Shown here piece after piece: positions 55,101 to 64,000 of a DNA stretch of 64,000 nucleotides. Position 1 is the first letter of the stretch. The number at the start of each line of letters is the position of its first letter. The translations under genes were made by a program, and so were the position numbers. The notes beneath the pieces are model-generated. The model worked only from the letters and a program-made list of their open reading frames with translations, was not told the origin of the DNA and did not search any database. Source of the stretch: Aquanectria penicillioides (lineage: Eukaryota; Ascomycota; Sordariomycetes; Hypocreales; Nectriaceae). The DNA is taken from assembly GCA_003415625.1 (NCBI GenBank), contig PYIU01000007.1:1860001-1924000 (forward strand), given 5' to 3'.

Positions 55101-56059
55101 AAGATTAATAGTTTTAAATAAAAAACTTACTTTTGCAATACAATAAAGAGAGTTAATATCTTTTAGTTATTAAAGTATAATTCTTAAGTTAAGTAGGTAA
55201 TTAAGAAATTAAAGGCTCTATAAAGTATAGATCCTAAAAATATTAGTATAATTATTGCTTTTCTTTTATAATTTTTCCTAACTTAATATAAAGGCTATTA
55301 ATAGTATAGTGCAGTTATTCTTTTTAAAGAATTAATACTGCTCCTTTTTGCATTATAAGTACTTTTTAGATATGCCTTAAGCCTTCCTTTTGCCTTTTTT
55401 TTAATTTTCTAATAGTATTTAAAATAAATAAAGAAAGGAAAGAATAGAAAGGCAATATAAAAGTAATTAATATATAATATTTTATATATTTATATCTATT
55501 ACTAACTATTTAAGCTTATAGAGATTTATTATTTATAAATTTAATTTATAAAGGCATTATTAATAATATAGATAATTTATTTATTGATTTTTTAGAAGTT
55601 AAGTTTTGCCTATTGCTATAAGTTCTAAAGAACTTATTTTATAGTGATTTTAAGGATAGTAGCTATAATTTTAAGAAGCTTAAAAAATAAAAGGGATTAT
55701 AAGAAATTGAAATATATATATTAATAATGCACTCCTTAAAGGGAAGTATATATTTAATAGTATTAAAAGAATTAAAAGTTTAGGATATTAATATAAATAT
55801 AGTATTTATTTATAGCCTTTAAACTATATATAAAGCAAATATTTTATTTATATTAGTAATTAGTAATTTTACTTTATATTGTATTAGCTTTAGGGAATTA
55901 TTAAGTAAAGCTATAACTATAAACTTAAGTGTAAAAAGAATATATATAGTTAATTATATTGCTATTCTAAAGATTAAAAGCTAGGGTTTAAAATAAGATT
56001 ATAAGGTCTAACTAAAAGAGAAGGTATAAATAACTATATTATTTTTAATTTTTAAATTA
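52186..56059. other. Decayed DNA, nothing recognisable
   Basis: No gene or RNA named. On the minus strand about 52.6-53.2 kb gives a protein-like reading with Lys-rich blocks and stops mostly TAA/TAG, but no family could be matched. Confidence 0.45.
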
Positions 56060-56829
56060 AAGTTTGCAAAATAAAAGTTATTAAAGTATTAAAGAAAAAA
56101 CTTATTATTATTAGTCCCTATTAATAAATATAGCTTTTGCATTTAGGAAGAAAATAAATAGCAATAAAGTAGAATTAAATAAAAAAATAAGCTATAGTAA
56201 TAAAATACTTAATATAAAATTGTAGTTTAATTATATTTTAATATTAGGGTTTAAAAAGACTAAATTTAATACTTAAGTCTTTTTAACTTTAAATTAATAA
56301 TGCTTATTATATAGGTTACTTTTAATAATTAAGCTATTTATAGCTAAAAGTTAGTTTTATAATATAATATATAAAGCTGCAATATAGAAACTAAAGTTAT
56401 ATATAAATATACTAGCTATTAAGAATCTTTTATAATAAAAATGTTTTTTAAACCTATAATTATTACTTTAGTAAAATTAATTAAAGTTAATAGAAAGATC
56501 TTTACCTATAAAAAGATTTATAGTTATCTCTAAAGAAAACTTAAAGTATATAGTTATAATAAAAAAAAGTATAAGCTAAATAATATTATATTATTAATTA
56601 TATTATTAAAAGAGTATAAAAAAAATAGAGAATAAATTAATACAATTTATAATTTAAGTAGCTAGCTTATAAAAGATAAATAGATTTTAAATATATAGAA
56701 TAATTAAGAGTTTTAGTTCCCTTTTAATATATAATATTATAAGCCTATAACTATTTTAATAGATATAGTATTATAAATTAATAAGTATTTAAGCTAATAA
56801 AAGGAGTAGAAAATCTAAAAGAACTATAA
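56060..56829 (+). pseudogene. Possible 5' part of decayed gene upstream of Lys-rich repeats
   Basis: One plus-strand frame can be followed from about 56060 to the start of the Lys-rich repeat region with stops only TAA/TAG and no obvious shift. It gives Lys/Tyr/Ile-rich protein-like text. It is in a different frame from the repeat that follows, so either an indel joins them or this is chance. No motif was recognised. Confidence 0.3.
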
Positions 56830-57765
56830 AAAAGTAATATTAATAAAGAAAAGGAGGGTAAGAAAGAAAAGGTAAATAATAAACTAAAAAAGAAGAAAGA
56901 GAAGAAAAAGAAAAGCAAGAAGTTTAAGGATATAGATAAAGGGAATAAAAGTAAAGAAAAGGCAGAAGATAAATTAAGTAAGAAAAAGAAAAAAAAGAGT
57001 AAGAAGACTAAAGATATAAATAAAGGTAGAAGTAAAGAAAAGATAAAAGATAAATTAAGCAAAAAGAAAAAAAAGAAAAAGAAAAGCAAAAAGTTTAAGG
57101 ATATAAATAAAGAGAATAAAAATAAAGAAAAGGTAGAAAATAAATTAAATAAAAAGAAAAAGAAGAAAAGTAAGAAGACTAAAGATATAGATAAAGGTAG
57201 AAGTAAAGAAGAGGTAAAAGATAAATTAAATAAGAAAAAAAAGAAAAAGAAGAAAAGTAAGAAATTTAAGAATATAAATAAAGGGAATAGAAGTAAAGAA
57301 GAGGTAGAAGATAAATTAAGTAAGAAAAAGAAGAAAAAGAGCAAAAAGTTTAAGGATATAGATAAAGAAGGGGATAGAAGTAAAGAAAAGGTAGAAAATA
57401 AATTAAAAAAGAAGAAAAAGAAAAAAAAGAGCAAGAAGTTTAAGGATATAAATAAAGGAGGGGATAGAAGTAAAGAAAAGGCAGAAAATAAATTAAAAAA
57501 GAAAGAAAAGAAAAAAAAGAATAAAAAGTTTAAGGATATAAATAAAAAAGGGAATAGAAATAAAGAAAAGGCAAAAGATAAATTAAATAAAAAAGAAAAA
57601 AAAAAGAAAAGTAAAAAAAATAAAGTTATAGATAATAGTAATAATTTAAAGTAAAAAGATAATAAAAGAAGTAAAAAAAATAAAGTTATAGATAATAATA
57701 ATAATTTAAAGCAAAAAGATAATAAAAGAAGTAAAAAGAAAAAGAAAAAAAAAAGAATAGTTTAA
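56830..57765 (+). pseudogene. Remnant encoding lysine-rich tandem-repeat protein
   Basis: Plus-strand frame open for 274 codons (56830-57651), then TAA at 57652-57654, then 36 more codons to TAA at 57763-57765. It encodes about nine repeats of a core SKKFKDI(D/N)KG followed by RSKEK, (A/V)E(N/D)KL and 5-8 Lys. Repeat starts are at 56923, 57007, 57094, 57178, 57265, 57349, 57439 and 57529. The steps are 84, 87, 84, 87, 84, 90 and 90 nt, all multiples of three. SKKTKDI replaces SKKFKDI at the second and fourth. The premature TAA aligns with CAA 60 nt downstream in a duplicated block. No ATG start survives. Composition suggests a disordered, basic, probably nuclear protein. Whether it belongs to a transposon or a host gene is unknown. 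Confidence 0.65.
57595..57738 (+). repeat. 60-bp direct duplication at the repeat end
   Basis: The block AAAAAAAATAAAGTTATAGATAAT... occurs twice, offset by exactly 60 bp (TAA at 57652 aligns with CAA at 57712). Besides C/T at that codon the copies differ by AGT versus AAT. Both changes are transitions. Confidence 0.8.
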
Positions 57766-57773
57766 AAAAAAAA

Positions 57774-58660
57774 GTAGAAATATTAAATGCACTTCTTTTA
57801 GATTTTAAGTCTAATTATAAGCTTACTTTAAATAAAAGTTATTTTAATAATCTTATCTATAATAAGAAAAAGAAGAAAGGTAATTTTAAGAAACTTAAGA
57901 AGATCTAAAGTATTAAATACAATCTAAATAATAATAATATCTTAATGCACTTTTATATAGTGTTTAAAGGCAATATTAATTTAAATAATAGCAACTTTAA
58001 TAATTTAAATTTTAATGATTTAAACCCTAATGATTTAAACTTTAATAATTTAAACTTTAGTATAGATTTAATAGAAACTTTAAGGGGGATATTAATAGGG
58101 CTATATTAAAATATATTTAATAGCTTAAATAATATTCTTAAGTTATAAAGATATTTAAATAGCACTTTAGGGCCTTATAGATTATTAATTAATTGCATAA
58201 TGCTTTATAGGGGCATTAAAGTTTAGGCATTAAAAAAGATACTAGCAATATAAAAGGCTTAAGTTATTAGCAGTAAATAGTATTCTATTACTAAAAATAA
58301 TTTTATTTAATTTAATAGTAAATAAATAAAAAGTAGGCTTAAGAATGCTTTTATAGACTATAAGATTATATAACTTAAGGTAAAGAATATAAGTATTTTA
58401 CTTAATTGCTTTATTTATATTTTAGCTTGCCTTTTAAAAGAGAAATTTTAGTTCTTATAGATATAATTAAATTTAATCTTAATATATATAAAAGAGATTA
58501 TTAATTAGTTTCTTAATTTCTATAGGGATATTGCTAAATAATTTAAAATTCCTAAGCTAATTAAAGGAGAGTAAAGGGCAGCTAAAAAGAGAGAAATAGA
58601 AAAATAAAAGGAATATTATAAGAAAGTAATTAATTAAATTAAATGTTTAAAGTTAAGGTT
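57774..58660 (+). pseudogene. 3' continuation: Asn-rich pentapeptide repeat and basic tail
   Basis: After an A11 run the plus-strand coding sense resumes in another frame, implying an indel in the A run. It reads VEILNALLLDF..., a Lys cluster, one TAA at about 57906, then an open stretch with an ATG at 57945 that ends at TAA 58107-58109 (54 codons). Inside this, FNNLN, FNDLN, PNDLN and FNNLN follow each other, a five-residue (15-bp) repeat at about 57990-58065. The same frame can be followed to about 58660, through an AAKKREIEK stretch with TAA/TAG stops. The product is unidentified. Linkage to the Lys-rich part is inferred from adjacency and strand. Confidence 0.45.
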
Positions 58661-59155
58661 AGTTAAATAACTTAATTTAAGCTATCTATTGTTTGCTTTT
58701 AGAGTAGTCTTACTATAGGCCCTTTTACTTTATTTCCTTTTTTTATATTTTAAATCTTTATTAAGATTTTTATTTATTTTTTTCCCTTTAGTTTAAAAAT
58801 AAAATAGATTATATATTACTTTATTATTAATCTTAAGGTTTACTTTATAATTTCTATTATATTAAGAAGTAATAATAAGGTCTAAAAATAAATAATATAG
58901 ATTAAGTATAAAAGTAAGATAATATAAAGTTTATAGCTTATAATTAAGCCAATTAAGAAATATTATCTTATAGTTATTAAGTTATAAAAATCAATAGATA
59001 CTATAATTTAAATGCTAGAAATTTTATATTATAAAATAAAGTTTAATTAAAGAAATAATTAATAATACTGCTATTAGTTTAAACCTAAAAGGACTCCTTT
59101 ATTATACCCTAAAACTTAAAAATAAAAATCCTACTTTTTTATAGCATTTATATAG
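58661..59155. other. Decayed DNA, nothing recognisable
   Basis: No gene, RNA or structured repeat that I can support. Confidence 0.5.
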
Positions 59156-59170
59156 TCCCCCTTCTCTTTT
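59156..59170 (-). other. Polypurine-tract-like run
   Basis: The minus strand reads AAAAGAGAAGGGGGA, close to the confirmed tract at 28667-28679 (AAGAGAAAGGGGGA). This may mark the 3' end of a second, related minus-strand element lying above it. I found no LTR match or integrase motif there. Confidence 0.35.
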
Positions 59171-62100
59171 AATTTTAATTATTTAGTTTAATAGATATTA
59201 AAAATTATTAAGTAGTATAGAATTCTATTAATATAAAGTCTATTATTATATATTTACTTAAGTCTTTATTATAGAGTATATTATATAGCTATATATTATA
59301 GTAAAATATATAATGCTCTTATAATCTACTAAAAAAAGTAAAATTAAAATAGTAATAGGGGCCTTTCTTTAAATATTTTAGTAAGGGCTTATTAAAGATA
59401 ATTACCTATCTTACTTTTTACCCTATAGCAGATAATTAAGGCACCTTATAGTAAAGAAGGCTACTTATTTATAGATATAAAACTTAATTAAATAGGTATA
59501 CTTAATTTCTATTGGCTTTTATAGAAGGATTATAGGGTATGTATATAGATATCCTTAATAATAAGGCAGTGATTATAAGACCTTTTTGCCTTTAGAGTAT
59601 TTAAAGAGGGGCTTATAAAGTATAAATAAAGGCAATTCCTTTTTTAATTGTTTTTAATATTTCTTTTCTTTAAATATCTTTTATAGCTTTAATAACTTTT
59701 ATAGCTCCTTTAATTCTTTAGATAATAGTAAAGTCTATTATTTAGGCAATAATATTAAACTATATAATATTTACTATTAAAGATATTTTAAATAAAATTA
59801 AAGAAGATTTTAAGAATAATTTAAACTAAAAGCTTTTATTTTTAGCTATTTTATTTATATTAGCTAAAGTTTATAAGAAAGGTAGGAGAGTTTTAGACCT
59901 TTTAGTAAAGGTTTAAGAGCTAAAAGGAGTGGAATATTAGGGTTTATAATATCTTTTATCTCTTTTAGTTATAGCTAATATTATAGGTATAGCTTAAAAT
60001 AATTTAGCTAAGGCACCTAAGGTCTTAAGATTATTGCATTATATTTAGCATAAAAGAGAGTTTTCTTATAAAGTTATAATAAAAGCTATAGTTATCTATT
60101 AAAAAAGATAGTATAATACTAATAGTTAATTAGCTATAATGGCTTTAGTTAGTTAGGCAATAGGCAATAGTTTAATTTAATTTAAATATATTAGATTTTA
60201 CTTTTATTTAAAATAAAAAAAGACTTTTTTTTAACTTAAATTAATATTAATAAAATTCCTATTAATATATTTAATTTAAATTAATTATATTTTATTAGTT
60301 ATATAAAATAATTTTAATAAAGCTCTATAATTATTAAAAATATTTCTTAATAAATAAGATTAAAGCCTTTTTCTAATAGATTTAAAGTCCTAAAATCGGT
60401 TTTAGTTATATAATAAATAGAAATAAAGGCTATTAACTATTTTAACTATTATTAAATAGATATAAAAGTAGAGATTTTATTATAATTAATATAGTTAAAT
60501 TAGGCAATTTTAGCTTTAAGGGATTACTTAAAGAAGGAAACTTAAAAGAGTAATTAAATATTTTGGATTTACTAATAGGCAATAAACCTAAACTTATTAT
60601 AATGCTATTTAAATTGAAATAATTTAGCTTAAGGAGCCTATTCTTAAGAATATAAAGGTATAGTAAATTGTAAATTAATTTAAAGTTTAATTAATAACCT
60701 CTCTATTAGCTATTCTTTTTATAGATAATAATAAGCACTTTACCTTTATAAAAGCAAAATTAAATATAAGCTATTTTATTAATATTAGTTTAGCAATTCT
60801 TTATTTCTAAAGTAAGATTTTTATTAACCTTAATATATAGTTATTGGCTTATATTATATAAAAAGGGGGCTTTTAAAGGCAGTAAGTTAAATATAAAAGG
60901 TTAAATAGTTTAAATTTTATAGGAAAAGAGAAGTAGAATTTATTGCTTTCTTATAGCTAGTTTATAGAGAACTAATATATAGGCACTATTATAAAGATAA
61001 TTGCCTTATAATACTATATTAAGGGAAAGCCCTATAGTAATAATATAATAGATTAATTATATATATAGTAAAGTAGGGTCTTTTAATCTATAGGCAGTTA
61101 ATAGAATTAAGGCACTTTTATTTAAGAATAGAGAAAATAATATTAAGTATTAAACTTAATTTAAGGGCTATTTCTTTAATAGAAGCCCTATAAGCTAGCT
61201 ATAGATTAGACCTTTAGGTTAAGTAGGCTTAATAGATTAATTATTAAAGTTATTTAGCTATAAAGGCTATTATACTTAAATAGGAAGTTAAGTTACCCTA
61301 AAGGACTTAAGATATATAAAAGGCAAGTGGGGGAAATTAGCTAGGCTAAAGCTATACTTAAATTAATTATAAAATAAAGAGCTTATTTACTTAAGGTTTT
61401 AATATTACCCTTTTACTACTCTATTTATACTAAAATTGCCCCTTTTCTTAAATAATATATATATCTTTATATAATAATATATAGCTTTAATACTATAATT
61501 TAGTAAAAAAAAGAAGACTTTTAGCTAAAATCTATATATTTTTACTATATTCTTTTATATATATTATAGAACCTATAACTAAAGAGTAATATTATAAAGA
61601 TTATAATAAATAGTTTTAAACTAAATAGCTTTAATTATAAACTATTTAACTCTATATAGTATCTTTCTTATAGAACTTTAAAATAAAATATATTTATACT
61701 TATTATATTATAGTATATTAAGCGCTATAATATCTACTAAATATTAAAGTTAATTAAAAAGGAGGCTAAATAATATAATAATATAGAAATCTTAACTTTA
61801 GAGGCAGGCATCTATTAGGCTATATAATATAAAGATATTTTAGTTAAATTTAACTTAATAAATACTATTAATATTTTTTTGCTATTTTATAATTTATTTA
61901 TTAAATAAATTAAAATAGAAGGGCTATATAAAAGAATAATAGATATTGCTAAAATTAATAAAATATATATTATTATCTTTAAATTGCCTAATAGTAGGCT
62001 CTTTTAGGTCTATATTATTAAATTTAAACTCTTTTTCTTTATACTTTTAAATAGCCTTATCTATAAGCTTAATGTTTTTTAAATAGCTTTACTTTTATTA

Positions 62101-63315
62101 AGTGGCCCTTTTAGCGCTTATATAATAGTAATATATATAGTTAGTGCATTAGCTATTAATAAAATATTATATATAGCTAGTATAAAAGTCTTTAATAAAG
62201 TTAAAATAGCTTTTAATGCTATAATAATAATAATTAATAATTAACTATATAGGCTAGGTTTTAATTAAAGTTTTAATAAACCTTTATATTATATTAAAGG
62301 GTTTCTTTATAGTATTTTAATATATAAAAATATCCTTATTGCAGTCTTTAGAGTTAGGCTTAATTATTACTTAATTAAGTAAGTTTTAAGCAATTATATA
62401 ACTTAAGGTATATATACTTCCTTTAGCCTTATAGAAAATAGAAGCAATTTTATATAAGGTCTTTTCTATTAATTTTAAAGCTTATTTTAGTTTTAAGCCT
62501 AATATTTAAGAATAAATAGACTTAAGAATTAAATATATAATTATAGTGCTTCTATTTATTAATAGAGTAAAGATAATAGCTTCTCCCTTAAGATATTAAT
62601 TTATACTATATAAAGAGAGAGCATTAATTATATTAGCAATAGACTCTTTATAGGCTAAAATATAAAAGTTTTAATTAAAATTAACTTTAATTAATTTAAG
62701 GATAAAGAAATTAAGTGCTTAAAAGCTATTAATTATATATTTTAAATTAAATATAATAAAGAGAAGTATAAAAGGATATTTAAATATATTAAAAAGATAT
62801 TTAATAGAGTTAATTTAAGTCTTATAGTATCTTTTAATAGCCCTATTATTAGAAAATGCAATTATAAGATTTTAGGCATTGCTTATATTAAGTTTATTAA
62901 TAAGCTATTAAAATAGATTATAAAATATCTTTTAAAATAATTAATATATATCTTAAGCTTTTAAAATACTTTTTGCTTTATAATATAAAATAAATATATA
63001 ATTATTTAGCTTTATTTACTACCTTTTATAGCTAAGCCTAATAGATTATAAAGCATTACTTTTAATTAAATATAGAATTATATTTAGGCATTAAGTATAG
63101 CTTATATTTACTAATACTATTATATTTATTTAATAATTATTTTGCATTTATAATTATATTATAAATAAAAATGCTTACACTTACCTAAAGTAAATAGAGA
63201 GTTTAGTGCTTAATAGTAAGGTAAAGAATAAAATTATTTCTTTAAGTTAGTATATATATATTAAATTTAGTATTTTACTATTGCCTAAACCTTTTAAATA
63301 TATACCTTAAGTATT
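59171..63315. other. Decayed DNA, nothing recognisable
   Basis: No gene or RNA could be named. Plus-strand stretches near 61.7-63.0 kb give a protein-like reading with TAA/TAG stops, without a motif I can match. Confidence 0.45.
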
Positions 63316-64000
63316 ATTAATACTATAGTTTTAGTATATTACTAATAATATATTACTATTTATATCCCCTTACTATAGAGTTATATATTATTAGTAAATT
63401 ATCCTTATTAATAATTTATTACTATTTAAATAAGTGCTAATATTTAAAACTACTTATTATTTTATTAGTAGTTAAGTGCTATTAGTAAATTAATACTATT
63501 CTTTATATATATTATTAATAGCAAAAGGTTACTAGCAATATATTAATATACTATTTAGCACTATAAGTTTTAATACTTTATTAATAATATATTACTGCCT
63601 ATATTCCCTTTTTATAGAGCTATTTATTATTAGTATTTTAGCATTATTAATAATATATTACTATTTAAATAATAGTAATACTATTTACTATTTAATTAAT
63701 AGCTAGGCAATATTAATAAATCTATATTATAATAATTAAATATTATTAGCAATAGATTAATATTTTATATTTTATTATAGCTTTAATATGCCCTATTAAT
63801 AATAGTACTTTATTAGTAATCTATTTTTATTTAATCTTATTATTTTATAGCACTATAATTAGCAATTTAATAGTAGCTATATAGTATTAATAAATTAATA
63901 CTATATTTAATGCATTCTATTAATACTTAATAGATACTAATAATCTATTATAGTTTTACCTACTACCTTTAGTACCTTAGGGCCTTAATATTTTATTAGT
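63316..64000. repeat. Diverged ~240-bp tandem repeat, runs off the window
   Basis: A block starting TAGTTTTAGTATATTACTAAT (about 63326) recurs at about 63564 as AAGTTTTAATACTTTATTAAT. Both are followed by AATATATTACT, then a TAT..CCC(C)TT..TATAGAG(T/C)TAT block and a second TTATTAATAAT..TATTACTATTTAAATAA block. The offset is about 238 bp. A third, poorer copy seems to begin near 63775. The array continues to the window edge, so its length is unknown. Confidence 0.65.

Larger units (their letters stand above)
1..64000. other. RIP-mutated AT-rich isochore
   Basis: The whole window has very low GC, TpA excess, near absence of CpG and strong depletion of CpA/TpG, on both strands. In bases 1-600 I counted 14 CpA or TpG dinucleotides, 13 of them inside GCA/TGC, and a single CpG, inside AGCGCT. 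Stop codons in decayed frames are TAA and TAG, while TGA is rare, as expected from CpA-to-TpA change at CAA, CAG, CGA and TGG codons. Established knowledge: RIP in Pezizomycotina mutates duplicated DNA this way and leaves AT isochores, usually marked as heterochromatin. The retrotransposon LTR pair gives direct evidence, with 22 transitions and no transversion. A chromosomal, not mitochondrial, origin is inferred from the LTR element and the lack of organelle genes. Confidence 0.9.

Noticed and set aside
56778..57434. Minus-strand open frame of 218 codons, Phe/Leu/Ser-rich
   Set aside because: It is the antisense of the lysine-rich repeat. Poly-pyrimidine reads as Phe, Leu and Ser without stops in any such tract. 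The repeat steps make sense only as Lys-rich coding on the plus strand.
61600..63000. Helicase or reverse-transcriptase remnant on the plus strand
   Set aside because: A protein-like frame is visible, but no Walker, DEAD or YxDD motif can be matched with confidence.
1..64000. Mitochondrial genome or AT-rich bacterial/protist DNA
   Set aside because: No mitochondrial genes, rRNA or tRNA seen. The context-specific loss of CpA/CpG, a chromovirus with transition-only LTR divergence and the absence of intact genes fit a RIP-active fungus nuclear genome.

Overview
This window is extremely AT-rich DNA (roughly one base in five is G or C) with no intact gene. CpA, TpG and CpG are almost gone and TpA is in excess. 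That is the signature of repeat-induced point mutation (RIP), the C-to-T process that filamentous ascomycetes (Pezizomycotina) apply to duplicated DNA. The window is best read as part of a large AT isochore, presumably heterochromatin, built from decayed transposable elements. Genus and species cannot be told from it. No rRNA, tRNA, CRISPR array or host gene was recognised.

The clearest object is one complete Ty3/Gypsy chromovirus LTR retrotransposon on the minus strand (28469-36389, about 7.9 kb). It has two 193-bp LTRs ending TG(A)..CA, a possible 5-bp target duplication TATAT, a polypurine tract, a Gag CCHC zinc knuckle, reverse transcriptase blocks, integrase Asp motifs, an IN C-terminal block and a chromodomain. 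All are readable once RIP transitions are allowed for. The two LTRs differ at 22 sites, all transitions, with no indel. About 2.2 kb of apparently coding DNA lies between the chromodomain and the 3' LTR.

Around this element the layout is: 1-14.3 kb, decayed DNA with a possible coding remnant (3.7-5.2 kb), a G-quadruplex-like run (8.6 kb) and a diverged duplication (10.2-10.9 kb). 14.3-15.2 kb holds a minisatellite abutting a 338-bp foldback/MITE-like element. 20-26 kb has several small tandem arrays and a hairpin. 36.4-56 kb is mostly unassignable, with a 13-bp satellite at 51.8-52.2 kb. 56.8-58.7 kb holds the remains of a plus-strand gene with an in-frame lysine-rich repeat of 28-30 residues followed by an Asn-rich five-residue repeat. 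The last 0.7 kb is a diverged tandem repeat of about 240 bp.

Two general observations stand out. First, surviving CpA and CpG are nearly all preceded by G (GCA, GCG), as if the mutating activity spares C after G. Second, the two LTRs carry opposite strand biases (mainly G-to-A in one, mainly C-to-T in the other), as expected if tracts were mutated one strand at a time. Apart from the LTR element, most of the window cannot be assigned by reading alone, and those stretches are marked as such.
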